Source: an uncultured Sphingomonadaceae bacterium (GTDB lineage Bacteria > Pseudomonadota > Alphaproteobacteria > Sphingomonadales > Sphingomonadaceae). From it: DNA of 64,000 bases. The notes below the pieces were generated by a model, which had not been told where the DNA came from, did no database searches, and saw only the letters and a program-made list of their open reading frames with translations. This document shows positions 35,916-44,868 of this stretch, piece by piece (positions within the stretch are counted from its first letter, which is position 1; the number at the start of each line of letters is the position of its first letter). The translations under genes were made by a program, and so were the position numbers. The stretch is from NCBI GenBank assembly GCA_947499255.1, contig CANMNF010000001.1, forward strand, positions 868,001 through 932,000, written 5' to 3'.

Positions 35916-36340
35916 TGCTTCAGCTCCTTCAAGAGCCGCTCAATTTCCGAGATATCTTCAGGCGTTAGCGCTTCGTTTTCGGCCAGATGCGCGAATAACG
36001 GTGCCGCGCGGCCACCAAACAAACGCTCGACCAACCGCTTGGATTCCCCGCCCACATAGGCAGATCGGGCAAGCGTTGGCGTATACAAAAAGCGCCGACC
36101 ATCAGGCTGCGTATCCAAAGCGCCTTTCGCCACGAGCCGCGACAACAGCGTTTTGACCGTGGGCATGGACCAGCCGCGCTCTGCACAAACAGTTTCGCAC
36201 ACTTGTGCAGCCGTTTGCGGAGAGCGCAGCCATAACGCTTCCATCACGGCGTATTCAGCATCGCTGATCCGTTCAGGCGGTGTATCACCGCCGTGCCTTT
36301 TATCCTGACCTTTATCGCTGATCCCAGTTTTGCTTCGCAC
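35912..36340 (-). CDS. BlaI/MecI/CopY-family repressor
   Basis: The 142-residue protein has the BlaI winged helix domain: ISDAEYAVMEALWLRSPQTA (about 24-43), then RGWSMPTVKTLLSRLVAKGAL, the recognition helix and wing. The C-terminal dimerisation part is GGESKRLVERLFGGRAAPLF. It is usually cut by its BlaR1 partner, whose gene overlaps the stop (ATGA). The GTG start has GGAGG 5 bases upstream. Inverted repeats at 36367-36393, 27-53 bases upstream, are likely operators for autorepression. The target genes outside this pair are not evident. Confidence 0.92.
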   Translation of the reverse strand: MRSKTGISDKGQDKRHGGDTPPERISDAEYAVMEALWLRSPQTAAQVCETVCAERGWSMPTVKTLLSRLVAKGALDTQPDGRRFLYTPTLARSAYVGGESKRLVERLFGGRAAPLFAHLAENEALTPEDISEIERLLKELKQ

Positions 36341-36366
36341 GCCAGCCTCCCACTTCGACTACGTCT

Positions 36367-36393
36367 GTAAACCTTACGATTACGCTTGTAATC
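36367..36393. promoter_or_regulatory. Adjacent inverted repeats, candidate BlaI-type operator
   Basis: GTAAACCTTAC (36367-36377) and GATTACGCTTGTAATC (36378-36393) are both perfect inverted repeats and abut one another. The second fits the general TTAC-N4-GTAA form of BlaI/CopY operators. They lie 27-53 bases before the BlaI-like GTG and 115-141 bases before the divergent sigma gene. Confidence 0.65.
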
Positions 36394-36507
36394 TGAACAC
36401 TGGATGAACTCACCAATGGCTGATCTACAAGCCGGATTGTTGGCGCGACGAACCGTAAATGAAATTTTTTGTTGCATGTGGTGTAACCCTCGCCACAAAC
36501 AGGGCGA

Positions 36508-37047
36508 ATGAATGTGAGCCAGGACAAAACCGGCAGTCTGCTTGACCATTTGATCGCCAAAGCGCGTGAGGGTGACAGACGGGCTTATCGCGAATTTCTC
36601 GCTGAGGCAGCGATTGTGGTGCGCAAACAACTTGCGCGCAAGATCGGTGGTGATGGCGAATTGGAGGATATCGTTCAGGACGTGTTGATCGCCTGCCATG
36701 AAAAACACCATACGCTCGATCCGGGTCGCCCGGTGGGGCCGTGGTTGCGCGCGATTGCCGGGTACAAGCTGATCGATCATTGGCGCAAACGTGGGCGTAG
36801 CCCGATTGTGCTTGACGATACTGCCGATTTGCCAGTGGCAGCTGATGATCTGGCCAGCGTGGATATTGCCGCGCTGCTTGGCGAATTGCCTGAGGCGCAA
36901 GCCGAAGCGATCCGCATGACGCACATCGAAGGATTGACCAGCCAGGAAGCGAGTGAACGCGTTGGCATTGGTCTTTCCGCAATGAAGCTAAGGGTTCACA
37001 GGGGAATGAACCGGCTCAAGGAAATTGTAGAAGAGTCAAAGACATGA
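36508..37047 (+). CDS. ECF-type RNA polymerase sigma factor
   Basis: This 179-residue sigma-70 family protein carries only regions 2 and 4. Region 2 has RAYREFLAEAAIVVRKQLAR and DIVQDVLIACHEKHHTLDP (the usual DxxQDxx core). Region 4 is LGELPEAQAEAIRMTHIEGL followed by the helix-turn-helix around SQEASERVGIGLSAMKLRVH. It would direct RNA polymerase to stress or envelope genes when freed from its partner. The stop overlaps the start of the next gene, a NrsF-like anti-sigma factor. AGGG lies just 4 bases before the ATG. The divergent neighbour is the BlaI-like repressor. Confidence 0.9.
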   Translation: MNVSQDKTGSLLDHLIAKAREGDRRAYREFLAEAAIVVRKQLARKIGGDGELEDIVQDVLIACHEKHHTLDPGRPVGPWLRAIAGYKLIDHWRKRGRSPIVLDDTADLPVAADDLASVDIAALLGELPEAQAEAIRMTHIEGLTSQEASERVGIGLSAMKLRVHRGMNRLKEIVEESKT

Positions 37048-37673
37048 ATAAGAACACCGATGATCTGATTGCCGCATTGGCAGATAATGGTGCGCAGGCC
37101 CAAGGGCGCGGCGTGGGCAAGTTTGTCCTGCCGTTGATCGGTGTTGCCGCGCTGTGTTCGATTGCTTTGGGCCTTGTGCTTGATGATGCTTTCTCACCCT
37201 ATGCAGAAACTGGACCTGCGCCTTTGTTGGTAAAATGGGGCTTTTCCGTCTCGCTTGCTGTGCTGGCGCCGCTAACGCTGTGGTTGCTGGGTCGGCCGGG
37301 GCGCGATTCAGGCTGGATGCTTATTGCGCTGGCCGTGCCTTTTGCCGCTGTTTCAGCGATGTTTGTCGTCGATCTGGCGATGTCGGAACAGGCGTTTCCC
37401 GGCAAAGCATGGCAGACCTGTTTGACCGCGATGACCGTTCTTAGCCCGCTGGCTTTTGCTGGAGCGGTGATAGCTGTGCGTCACCTTGCGCCTACCAATC
37501 TGCGCCGTGCTGGCCTTGTCGCGGGATTGTTCGGCGGCGGTGTCGCGATGACGGCGTACGCGCCATTTTGTCCGGGCAGCGGCATGGCTTACATGGTCGT
37601 TTTTTATTGCCTCCCGATCTTGAGCATGGCAGCGATCGGTTTCCTGACAGGACCGCGCCTGCTGCGTTGGTAA
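37044..37673 (+). CDS. NrsF-family anti-sigma factor (DUF1109)
   Basis: The 209-residue product starts with a short cytoplasmic segment (MNKNTDDLIAALADNGAQ), followed by six hydrophobic helices, the DUF1109/NrsF layout. The N-terminal segment is the expected sigma-binding part. Related proteins hold ECF sigma factors of the SigF type inactive until membrane or oxidative stress. Its start overlaps the sigma gene by 4 bp, so the stoichiometry is coupled. Cysteines occur in the second half (TAYAPFCPGSGMAYM and VVFYCLP) and might be redox sensors, as in known NrsF proteins. Confidence 0.88.
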   Translation: MNKNTDDLIAALADNGAQAQGRGVGKFVLPLIGVAALCSIALGLVLDDAFSPYAETGPAPLLVKWGFSVSLAVLAPLTLWLLGRPGRDSGWMLIALAVPFAAVSAMFVVDLAMSEQAFPGKAWQTCLTAMTVLSPLAFAGAVIAVRHLAPTNLRRAGLVAGLFGGGVAMTAYAPFCPGSGMAYMVVFYCLPILSMAAIGFLTGPRLLRW

Positions 37674-37706
37674 TTTGGGTCAGGTCAAACCGGGAATGCC
37701 AAAGGT

Positions 37707-38882
37707 TTGCGCGATAAACTGAAGTACACCGTCCGTCAGCTTGAAGACTGCCACAATATCGAAGATTTTCGCCGGCTGGCAAAACGGCGGCTGCCCTTCC
37801 CCATGTATCATTACATCGATGGCGCTGCCGAGGACGAGCTTAGCAAAGCTCGCAATACTGCCGCTTTTGACGATGTCGATCTGGTGCCCGATGTGCTGGT
37901 CGATGCGACCAAAGTTGATCCATCGATAACGGTTCTGGGCCGCAAGACTGCGCTCCCGCTGATCCTCTCGCCCACTGCTTTACAACGCATGTTCCATTGG
38001 CAGGGTGAGCGCGCGGTTGCCGCTGCTGCTGAGAAGTTTGGCCTGTGGTTTGGCATTTCCACCGTCGCCAGCGTGAGCATTGCCGAAATCGGTGCGAACT
38101 ATTCCGGCCCCAAACTGCTGCAATATTATTACCACAAGGATCGCGGGCTGAACGCTGCGCTGCTTGATGAAGCGCGGGCTGCAAAATTCGATGCCGTCGC
38201 GCTCACCGTGGACACTATCGTTGCTGGCAAGCGTGAGAGGTGCAAGCGCACTGGCTTTACCAGTCCGCTGAAACTGACGCCTGCCTCCATCGCCTCATTC
38301 GCCACCCATCCGCGCTGGACCTTGAATTATCTCTTCCGCGAGAAATTCGATATTCCCAACATCTCGCCGCATATCGATGCCGGAACGAATGTTGAGACAA
38401 GTGTGCAGGATTATTTCGACAACATGCTCGATCCATCCATGAATTGGAGCAATGCCGAAAAGCTGCGCGATGATTGGGGCGGCACGTTCTGCCTCAAAGG
38501 GATCATGTCGGTTGGCGATGCGCGCCGCGCGGTGGCGATGGGAGCGGATGCAATTATGGTATCCAACCACGGCGGCAGACAATTGGACGGCGCGCGCGCT
38601 CCGTTTGATCAATTGGACGAGATTGTGCAGGCGGTTGGCGGCGACATCGAGATTATCTGCGATGGCGGCGTGCGGCGCGGCAGCCATGTTTTGAAATCAC
38701 TGGCCACAGGCGCAACCGCGGCGAGTGGTGGGAGGCTTTACCTGTATGCCCTCGCCGCCGCTGGCCAAGCCGGGGTTGAGCGTGCGCTGACCATTTTGCA
38801 GGATGAAATCACCCGCAGCATGAAGCTGATGGGGGTAAGCCGGGTAGACCAGCTCACCCCCGATCACTTGCGGCGACGTTAA
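37707..38882 (+). CDS. lldD: LldD-type L-lactate dehydrogenase / alpha-hydroxy-acid oxidase
   Basis: The 391-residue FMN enzyme oxidises L-lactate or a related alpha-hydroxy acid and feeds electrons to quinone. Markers are FPMYHYIDGAAEDE (N-terminal), LSPTALQRMFHWQGERAVA, FDAVALTVDTIVAGKRERCK, FCLKGIMSVGDARRA and the catalytic-His motif MVSNHGGRQLDGARAPFD. IICDGGVRRGSHVLKSLATG binds FMN phosphate. The start is TTG; the only nearby ATG, at 37696, is out of frame. It ends 4 bp into the convergent creD gene. The true substrate may be another hydroxy acid, since the family is hard to separate by sequence. Confidence 0.92.
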   Translation: MRDKLKYTVRQLEDCHNIEDFRRLAKRRLPFPMYHYIDGAAEDELSKARNTAAFDDVDLVPDVLVDATKVDPSITVLGRKTALPLILSPTALQRMFHWQGERAVAAAAEKFGLWFGISTVASVSIAEIGANYSGPKLLQYYYHKDRGLNAALLDEARAAKFDAVALTVDTIVAGKRERCKRTGFTSPLKLTPASIASFATHPRWTLNYLFREKFDIPNISPHIDAGTNVETSVQDYFDNMLDPSMNWSNAEKLRDDWGGTFCLKGIMSVGDARRAVAMGADAIMVSNHGGRQLDGARAPFDQLDEIVQAVGGDIEIICDGGVRRGSHVLKSLATGATAASGGRLYLYALAAAGQAGVERALTILQDEITRSMKLMGVSRVDQLTPDHLRRR

Positions 38883-40291
38883 GCCGCGCCGCTCGCCGGG
38901 TCGGGCGCGAACCCTTCATCTTCGGGCGTCAGCTTGGTTTTCGACCAATCCACTTGCCGCGTGCCATACATAATCGCCGCCAACGCCGCGAAGAGCAGCA
39001 TGGAGCCTGAGACCAGCGAATAGGTCTCTGCATTGAGCAAGATGTAAAGGACGCCGTAAAGCCCGGTCAGCATCGCGGCCATAAAGCCTGCTCGCTTCCA
39101 CGAGCCCAGCACTGCCGCGCTATAGGCTGTGAGCAGTCCGATAATCGCAGCTGCTGCGATAACATATGCCCAGCCAAACCCGAAAACCTCGGCAAAGGCG
39201 AGCAGCATCACGAAGAACTGCACCAGCCCCACGCCCGTCAGCAGATATTCCGCCATCGCGACTTTCGCTCCGCCGACGACATCGAACAGGAAATACACCG
39301 CGAAAGTGAAAGCGATGAACAAAAATCCATACTTCACCGCGCGATCAACCTGACTGTACAGATCCACCGGATCGACAAGGCCAACAACGGCAACCGGGCC
39401 AACGGTTTCGGGTGCGCTCGACATCGAAAAGCTATCCCTGTGCCGGACAGGCTGCTCGACATCATCCGAAAGCGCCATCAATCCCCGCCCCAGCGCCAGA
39501 TTGCTGATGCCGGCATAGGTTGCATCGAAGCCGTCCGCGCCAATCTCGCGCGTTGATGGCAGGAAGCTGCCGGTAAAGCTGGGATGCGGCCAGGCGCTGG
39601 TGATCGACCATTTCGTCTCTCCCCCGCGCGGCACCATCGCCAGCGACTGACTGCCGCGCAGACCAAACTGCCACGTCACATCAAGCGGCGCAGCATCGCT
39701 CCATTCCAGCGGCGTTGAATAGCCCTTGCCCCCTGTTGCATTGGGTCCGCTGCCCGGCAACAGCGTGAGCGTTTCGCCATTTGCGGTAACGCGCGTGCCT
39801 TCCAAAAGCCCGCGCGGATCGGTCACACCAAAGCGCAATTGCGCACGGTCAAGGATCAAAGCCTCACGCTCAATATCGAGCTGGTTGAACTCCTCGGTCA
39901 GCTGGAATTGCGCTGTCCCTTCAAATTGCGCTTCGTAAACAACGCTTTCGTAAATCGCATAGCCTTTGCGATCAGGCGTGATGTCGGTTTCAAGCGACTG
40001 GCGCACGGGCGAGATGAACAGCTGGCGTTCAACCTTTCTGGCAACGGTGCGCTGCGTGCCATCATCATCGGTTTCTGTCGTGGTGATCTCATCCATATAG
40101 GGCACGACCAGCAGCGGCCCTGTCACCACTTGCGCCCCGCCCCAACCTTGCGCGATCTGCGATTGGGCACGCGCGCTTTCATTCTCTCGGTCGTACACCA
40201 GCAGATAGACCATCATTAAGGGTACGATCAGCACCCCTGCGACAAGACCCACCAGGATCAGTTTAACACCAGGGCTGCGTTCTTGGTTCAC
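38879..40291 (-). CDS. creD: CreD-family inner membrane protein
   Basis: This 470-residue protein has one N-terminal helix (LILVGLVAGVLIVPLMMVYL), a long periplasmic domain (about 40-310) and five C-terminal helices. LVGLVDPVDLYSQVDRAVKYG and FDVVGGAKVAMAEYLLTGVG are strong CreD signatures. CreD protects against some colicins and is a marker of the CreBC envelope-stress regulon; the exact function is unknown. No creBC genes are visible, so regulation may be local. The GTG start has a near-perfect GGAGGTGA 3 bases upstream. It is divergent from the cyclophilin gene and convergent with lldD. Confidence 0.93.
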   Translation of the reverse strand: MNQERSPGVKLILVGLVAGVLIVPLMMVYLLVYDRENESARAQSQIAQGWGGAQVVTGPLLVVPYMDEITTTETDDDGTQRTVARKVERQLFISPVRQSLETDITPDRKGYAIYESVVYEAQFEGTAQFQLTEEFNQLDIEREALILDRAQLRFGVTDPRGLLEGTRVTANGETLTLLPGSGPNATGGKGYSTPLEWSDAAPLDVTWQFGLRGSQSLAMVPRGGETKWSITSAWPHPSFTGSFLPSTREIGADGFDATYAGISNLALGRGLMALSDDVEQPVRHRDSFSMSSAPETVGPVAVVGLVDPVDLYSQVDRAVKYGFLFIAFTFAVYFLFDVVGGAKVAMAEYLLTGVGLVQFFVMLLAFAEVFGFGWAYVIAAAAIIGLLTAYSAAVLGSWKRAGFMAAMLTGLYGVLYILLNAETYSLVSGSMLLFAALAAIMYGTRQVDWSKTKLTPEDEGFAPDPASGAA

Positions 40292-40388
40292 GGTTCACCT
40301 CCTCTTTCTATCTGCGATGAAACGTGCTTTGTGAGCGATGAACTGAATACCTTGTGAACTGTGCGCAGAGTGAGGCACAATCGCGATC

Positions 40389-41036
40389 ATGTTGAAACGA
40401 TTCGCCTCTGCAGCCCTGTTCTGCCTCACCGCCACGATTGCGACCCCAATTGCCGCGCAGGAGCCCGCCACCATGACCGAACCTGCGCCGCAAACCACCA
40501 CCGTGGTTCTCGACACGACAGTGGGCGCCATCACCATCGCACTGGAAACCCATCGCGCGCCGATCACGGCGGGCAATTTCCTGCGCTACGTGGAAGAAGA
40601 CCGCTTTGACGGCACCGTGTTTTACCGCGCGATGCGGCTGGATTGGGATGAACCCAACGGCCTTATCCAAGGCGGCGCGCAAAACGATCCGGACCGCATT
40701 CTCGATCCCATCGCGCACGAACCCACCAGCGAGTCAGGCGTGCTCCACGAGGCAGGCTCGCTCTCCATGGCGATGGGCAATCCCGGCACGGCCACAGGCG
40801 ACTTCTCTATCCTGCTACGCGCGCAGCCGACCATGGATGCCGACCCGGCAAGCGATGATCCCTATCGCCAACACGGCTTTGCCGCCTTTGGCAAAGTGGT
40901 GGAAGGAATGGACGTGGTGCTGGCAATCCACGCCGCGCCTATTGATCCAGAACTGGGCGAAGGCTGGATGAGGGGCGAAATGCTGGATGAGCCAGTGGTG
41001 ATTGTGGATGCAAGAGTGGTTAAGAACAAAAGCTGA
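40389..41036 (+). CDS. Periplasmic cyclophilin-type peptidyl-prolyl isomerase
   Basis: The 215-residue product has a signal peptide (FASAALFCLTATIATPIAA, cut near QE) and then a cyclophilin domain. VVLDTTVGAITIALETHRAP and the ITAGNFLRYVEEDRFDGTVF segment are typical. The active-site arginine lies in FYRAMRL, and IQGGAQND resembles the classic QGGD motif. A short insertion (RLDWDEPNG) separates these two parts. GFAAFGKVVEGMDVV completes the fold. It probably catalyses proline isomerisation during outer-membrane protein folding. It shares a divergent promoter region of 97 bases with creD. Confidence 0.92.
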   Translation: MLKRFASAALFCLTATIATPIAAQEPATMTEPAPQTTTVVLDTTVGAITIALETHRAPITAGNFLRYVEEDRFDGTVFYRAMRLDWDEPNGLIQGGAQNDPDRILDPIAHEPTSESGVLHEAGSLSMAMGNPGTATGDFSILLRAQPTMDADPASDDPYRQHGFAAFGKVVEGMDVVLAIHAAPIDPELGEGWMRGEMLDEPVVIVDARVVKNKS

Positions 41037-41177
41037 GACCTGTAAGCGGTGTGACCAAGATCGCGGCAAACGCCAACAGATCAAGCATTCGTTTTTATCG
41101 CGTATTGCATTTCATTGTTGCGGCGGTAGCTTACACGCATCGCATATATCTCATCTTGTTCTGCGTAAGGATTGATT

Positions 41178-41678
41178 ATGGCAGTTTGCACGCAATGCGG
41201 CGGAGCAGGTGGTTGGAATGGTGCGTATCAATCCTGTTATCGCTGCGGCGGATCTGGCCATGGCGGTCATACCGACACGCCCTGCATGTCTTGCGGAGGC
41301 AGCGGGCAAAGCAGCCAGCAGGATTGGGACCAGTGCTACATATGCCACGGTTCTGGCACCGTTGCCGACCCGAAACCTGCAACGACACGGCAATCGGCCA
41401 CGAGAAGCAAAGCGTCCGCCAAAAAGGGCCAGCCCGCAAGGAAGAGCAAGCCCGACAAGGCCAGCTCTGACGAGCGCGGCATCCTTGACGTTATCGTCTT
41501 CGCTGTGACGTTCTTCTTCGCGCTTGGTTGGCTCGGCAACAATACCGAGATTGAAGGCCTTGCACTATGGATCGTCGCCGCAATTCCGGCCGCGATGGTA
41601 ACAGCGATCTGGAAGACATTGCTGTGGCTCATCGTCATCATTGTTGCCGGGTTCGTCCTGCTGCAGGCATTCGGTTAG
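41178..41678 (+). CDS. Membrane protein with an orphan DnaJ-type zinc-finger module
   Basis: The 166-residue protein has four CxxCxGxG motifs within its first 60 residues (CTQCGGAG, CYRCGGSG, CMSCGGSG, CYICHGSG), the number needed for the two zinc sites of DnaJ. There is no J domain and no DnaJ C-terminal substrate domain. A Lys/Arg/Ser-rich linker (about 65-100) leads to two hydrophobic helices (VIVFAVTFFFALGWLG and a second ending the protein). It likely puts a cysteine-rich zinc module on the inner face of the membrane. AAGGA lies 8 bases before the ATG. Its stop overlaps the convergent DCC gene. Confidence 0.85.
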   Translation: MAVCTQCGGAGGWNGAYQSCYRCGGSGHGGHTDTPCMSCGGSGQSSQQDWDQCYICHGSGTVADPKPATTRQSATRSKASAKKGQPARKSKPDKASSDERGILDVIVFAVTFFFALGWLGNNTEIEGLALWIVAAIPAAMVTAIWKTLLWLIVIIVAGFVLLQAFG

Positions 41679-42076
41679 AGCATCCGATCCTGGTCTTCAG
41701 GACGTGGCACCCAGCACGCCTCGCGCTTGCCGAAAATGCGATAACGGTTACGCGCTACCCAGCGATACACCGGATCGCGAAGGCTGCGCGGTAACAGCTT
41801 TGCCAGCCCTGCAATCCGCCAGGGCCAACCCAACCTTGTGTAAATCCCCAGCACCGCATCGCTATCGCGCAGGACTTTGTCACCTTCGATCAGCAGGATG
41901 GTGTCGGGGTCTTTCGGGTCCATCCCATGCGCTCGAAACATCGCCGCGCCAGCCTCTCCTTGCATAGAGGCGAGGCGGAATTCCTGCTTGCGGTCATGGG
42001 TTAGGATGAACTGCGCATTGGCGGAACAAAGCACGCATTCGGCATCGAAGAGCACGATGGGGTGGTTCGCGTCCAT
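41675..42076 (-). CDS. DCC-family (DUF393) thiol-disulfide oxidoreductase-like protein
   Basis: The 133-residue protein shows the DCC signature at the N-terminus: IVLFDAECVLCSANAQFIL, where the usual DxxCxxC appears as DAECVLC. FRLASMQGEAG and TILLIEGDKVLRDSDAVL are the following conserved elements, with YRWVARNRYRIFGKRE near the end. The family is predicted to have thioredoxin-like folds, but the function is not established. The ATG directly follows the stop of the STM3941-like gene (TAGATG), so the two are co-translated. It belongs to the sdh transcription unit by orientation and spacing. Confidence 0.9.
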   Translation of the reverse strand: MDANHPIVLFDAECVLCSANAQFILTHDRKQEFRLASMQGEAGAAMFRAHGMDPKDPDTILLIEGDKVLRDSDAVLGIYTRLGWPWRIAGLAKLLPRSLRDPVYRWVARNRYRIFGKREACWVPRPEDQDRML

Positions 42077-42607
42077 CTAATCGCCAACGAGCAGCCTACT
42101 AGGCGCAAACCGCTCAATGGCCGCAATCACCTCCGGCATCTTTGCGTCGGTGCCGCTTATGGTCAGTGCAAACGAGCAACTCGTCATAGATCGGTTCGCA
42201 GCTGCCAGCCTGGCCCGCAAGCCGCCAATCGCATCAAGTCGCTCTTGCACAACCTCATAACACACCATGGGTTGTCCACTGATTTTCATAGGCCGAATGT
42301 CTGTGATCTCATCCCAACGGAAGGCCGCCTTGACCATCTGTCCTTGCGTGATGCCATCCGCATCAATGCGAAACGCTTCCCCGGCGTGCATAAACAGCCG
42401 CAACGCTACGAAGCCGCAAAACCCAAAGAATACGATACACAACCAGCCGACAATCACGCCCATTTCAGTAGACATCCGCCGAAACGATGGCGCATCACCA
42501 AACAGGCCAACCATCCAGGCACCAACAACCACGAAGCCAGCGCTACCCAGAGCCAGGAGCACCAGTCGCCATCGTGAGTTCTGCGCTACGAATGCCTCCT
42601 CGGCCAA
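42077..42607 (-). CDS. STM3941-like membrane protein
   Basis: The 176-residue protein has two N-terminal hydrophobic helices (LVLLALGSAGFVVVGAWMVG and MGVIVGWLCIVFFGFCGFVA). A soluble PH-like domain follows (FRIDADGITQGQMVKAAFRW, EITDIRPMKISGQPMVCYEV). It resembles proteins annotated as the STM3941 family, whose role is unknown. The TTG start has GAGGGG 5 bases upstream and lies 24 bases after sdhA. Its place between sdhA and a DCC gene, where sdhB is often found in related genomes, is noted separately. Confidence 0.78.
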   Translation of the reverse strand: MAEEAFVAQNSRWRLVLLALGSAGFVVVGAWMVGLFGDAPSFRRMSTEMGVIVGWLCIVFFGFCGFVALRLFMHAGEAFRIDADGITQGQMVKAAFRWDEITDIRPMKISGQPMVCYEVVQERLDAIGGLRARLAAANRSMTSCSFALTISGTDAKMPEVIAAIERFAPSRLLVGD

Positions 42608-42630
42608 TGTCGCCCCTCGCCTGTTTCGGT

Positions 42631-44472
42631 CTAATAAACCCGCTTCTTAGGCTTGATATACTCCGCATCATCGGTGAGCGTGTATTCGTGCACCGGACGG
42701 TAATCGACTTTGCCGAAACCGCCTGAACCGCCCCAGCCTTCGAACCATGCCATGGTGTGCTTCATCCATTCGGCATCGTTGCGATCGGGGAAGTCTTCAT
42801 GCGCGTGGGCGCCGCGGCTTTCCTTGCGGTTTTCAGCCGAGTTCATCGTCACGACGGCTTGGCTCATAAGATTGTCGAGTTCAAGCGTTTCGATAAGGTC
42901 CGAATTCCAGATCAGCGAGCGATCAGACACGCCAACATCGACCATCGCCTTGTTCGTTTCGGCCAGCTGCTTCACGCCTTCTTCCATCAGCGCGCTATCG
43001 CGGAAAACGGCGGCGTGTTTTTGCATCGTTTTTTGCATTTCCGCGCGCAGATCAGCAGTTGACCGCTCACCTTTCGCGTGGCGGAAATGATCCAGACGGC
43101 CCAGCGCGAAATCGGCGCTGTCGGCAGGCAATTCGTCATGCGCGGTGCCCGGCGTAATCAGCTCTTTCAAGCGGAAGCCGGTTGCGCGGCCAAACACCAC
43201 CAGATCGATCAGCGAGTTTGAGCCAAGGCGGTTCGCGCCATGCACCGAAACACACGCCGCTTCGCCCACGGCAAACAGGCCCGGTACGATGTGGTCCTGC
43301 TCCCCATTGGGGCCGATGGTGACGACTTCGCCGTGATAGTTACACGGAATGCCGCCCATATTGTAATGCACCGTTGGCGTCACAGGCAGCGGCTGACGAG
43401 TCAGATCGACGCCTGCAAAAATCTTGCCGCTTTCAGTGATGCCGGGAAGGCGTTCGGCCAGAACTTTGGCTTCGATATGGTCAAGATGCAGGTGAATGTG
43501 ATCACCATCTGCGCCATGTCCGCGCCCTTCGCGCATTTCCAGCGCCATGGAGCGCGAGACAACGTCGCGCGATGCCAGATCTTTGGCCGATGGGGCATAG
43601 CGCTCCATGAAACGCTCGCCTTCGGAATTGGTGAGATAGCCGCCTTCGCCGCGCGCGCCTTCGGTGATCAAAACGCCCGCACCGTAAATGCCGGTGGGGT
43701 GGAATTGGACAAATTCCATGTCCTGCAAAGGCAAACCAGCGCGCAGCACCATTCCGCCGCCATCGCCGGTGCAGGTGTGGGCCGAAGTTGCGGTGTAATA
43801 GCAGCGACCATAGCCGCCAGTTGCCAACACCACGCCATGCGCGCGGAACCGGTGGATCGAACCATCATCAAGGCACATCGCGATCACGCCAACACATTCT
43901 TTTTGTCCGTTGGCGCCGTCTTTCATGATGAGATCAATCGCGAAATACTCGATGTAAAAATCGGCCGAATATTTCAGGCTTTGTTGATACAGCGCGTGGA
44001 GCATGGCGTGCCCCGTGCGGTCTGCCGCGGCGCAGGTGCGCTGCACGGCGGGGCCTTCGCCCATATTTTGCATATGGCCGCCAAAGGGGCGCTGATAAAT
44101 CGTGCCATCTTCATTGCGGCTAAAGGGGACGCCAGCATGTTCCAGCTCATACACGGCTTGAGGCGCTTCGCGGGCGAGATATTCAATCGCATCCTGATCG
44201 CCCAGCCAATCTGATCCCTTTACGGTGTCAAACATGTGCCAGGACCAATGGTCGGGTGAATTGTTGCCAAGGCTGGCCGCGATGCCGCCTTGTGCCGCCA
44301 CAGTGTGTGACCGTGTGGGGAAAACCTTGGAGATATTCGCCGTTTTCAAGCCAGCTTCTGCTGCCCCCATCGTGGCGCGCAGGCCAGAACCGCCCGCACC
44401 CACAACCACAACATCATAGGTATGTTCAACAATCGGGTAAGCCCGGCCATTGATTTCGTAAGTGGATGGCAT
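42631..44472 (-). CDS. sdhA: Succinate dehydrogenase flavoprotein subunit SdhA
   Basis: This is a full-length 613-residue SdhA, which oxidises succinate to fumarate in the TCA cycle and respiratory complex [22 protein letters not shown] (about 23-42) binds FAD and [16 protein letters not shown] carries the His that attaches FAD covalently. [20 protein letters not shown] and [20 protein letters not shown] are conserved active-site parts; [19 protein letters not shown] and [16 protein letters not shown] follow. Its ATG overlaps the sdhD stop by one base. The iron-sulfur subunit gene does not follow in the window. Confidence 0.98.
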   Translation of the reverse strand: MPSTYEINGRAYPIVEHTYDVVVVGAGGSGLRATMGAAEAGLKTANISKVFPTRSHTVAAQGGIAASLGNNSPDHWSWHMFDTVKGSDWLGDQDAIEYLAREAPQAVYELEHAGVPFSRNEDGTIYQRPFGGHMQNMGEGPAVQRTCAAADRTGHAMLHALYQQSLKYSADFYIEYFAIDLIMKDGANGQKECVGVIAMCLDDGSIHRFRAHGVVLATGGYGRCYYTATSAHTCTGDGGGMVLRAGLPLQDMEFVQFHPTGIYGAGVLITEGARGEGGYLTNSEGERFMERYAPSAKDLASRDVVSRSMALEMREGRGHGADGDHIHLHLDHIEAKVLAERLPGITESGKIFAGVDLTRQPLPVTPTVHYNMGGIPCNYHGEVVTIGPNGEQDHIVPGLFAVGEAACVSVHGANRLGSNSLIDLVVFGRATGFRLKELITPGTAHDELPADSADFALGRLDHFRHAKGERSTADLRAEMQKTMQKHAAVFRDSALMEEGVKQLAETNKAMVDVGVSDRSLIWNSDLIETLELDNLMSQAVVTMNSAENRKESRGAHAHEDFPDRNDAEWMKHTMAWFEGWGGSGGFGKVDYRPVHEYTLTDDAEYIKPKKRVY

Positions 44473-44858
44473 CAGGCAGCTCCGGTCAGGGCAAGGCGGG
44501 CAATGCAGAAGAGGCCAAATGCACCTCCTGCAAAAGTAGCGAGGTTAAGGGCGAGAACGGCACCAAATTTGCTGCCATGTTCATGCAAGTAGTCTTCGAT
44601 CAGCACTTGCAGGCCAAGGCGCGCGTGCCAGAAAACGGAAATCACCAGCAGCGCCATGGCAACCGCAGGAATCGGCTGGCCAATCCACTGCGTCACAGTT
44701 GCAAAGCTGTAATTTGGCAGCAGCGCGAGGCTGACCAGCAAAAACAGCATGGTGACCAGATTGCCGACCGCGGTGAAGCGTTGCATCAGCCAATGATGCG
44801 GACCGTGGCCTGCTGCGCCCAAGCCACGTACCCGGCCGATTGATGTTCCGTTGCCCAT
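44472..44858 (-). CDS. sdhD: Succinate dehydrogenase membrane anchor subunit SdhD
   Basis: The 128-residue protein has three membrane helices: [20 protein letters not shown] (about 32), [15 protein letters not shown] (about 68) and [20 protein letters not shown] (about 104). [14 protein letters not shown] and the [19 protein letters not shown] segment are SdhD hallmarks; the latter contains the likely haem and quinone-site residues. The N-terminus [15 protein letters not shown] is typical of alphaproteobacteria. It starts 10 bases after sdhC and overlaps sdhA by one base. Confidence 0.95.
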   Translation of the reverse strand: MGNGTSIGRVRGLGAAGHGPHHWLMQRFTAVGNLVTMLFLLVSLALLPNYSFATVTQWIGQPIPAVAMALLVISVFWHARLGLQVLIEDYLHEHGSKFGAVLALNLATFAGGAFGLFCIARLALTGAA

Positions 44859-44868
44859 GTCTATGGTC

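Noticed and set aside
43240-44214. A 324-codon plus-strand open frame opposite sdhA.
   Set aside because: It overlaps the strongly supported sdhA completely and shows no protein-like pattern.
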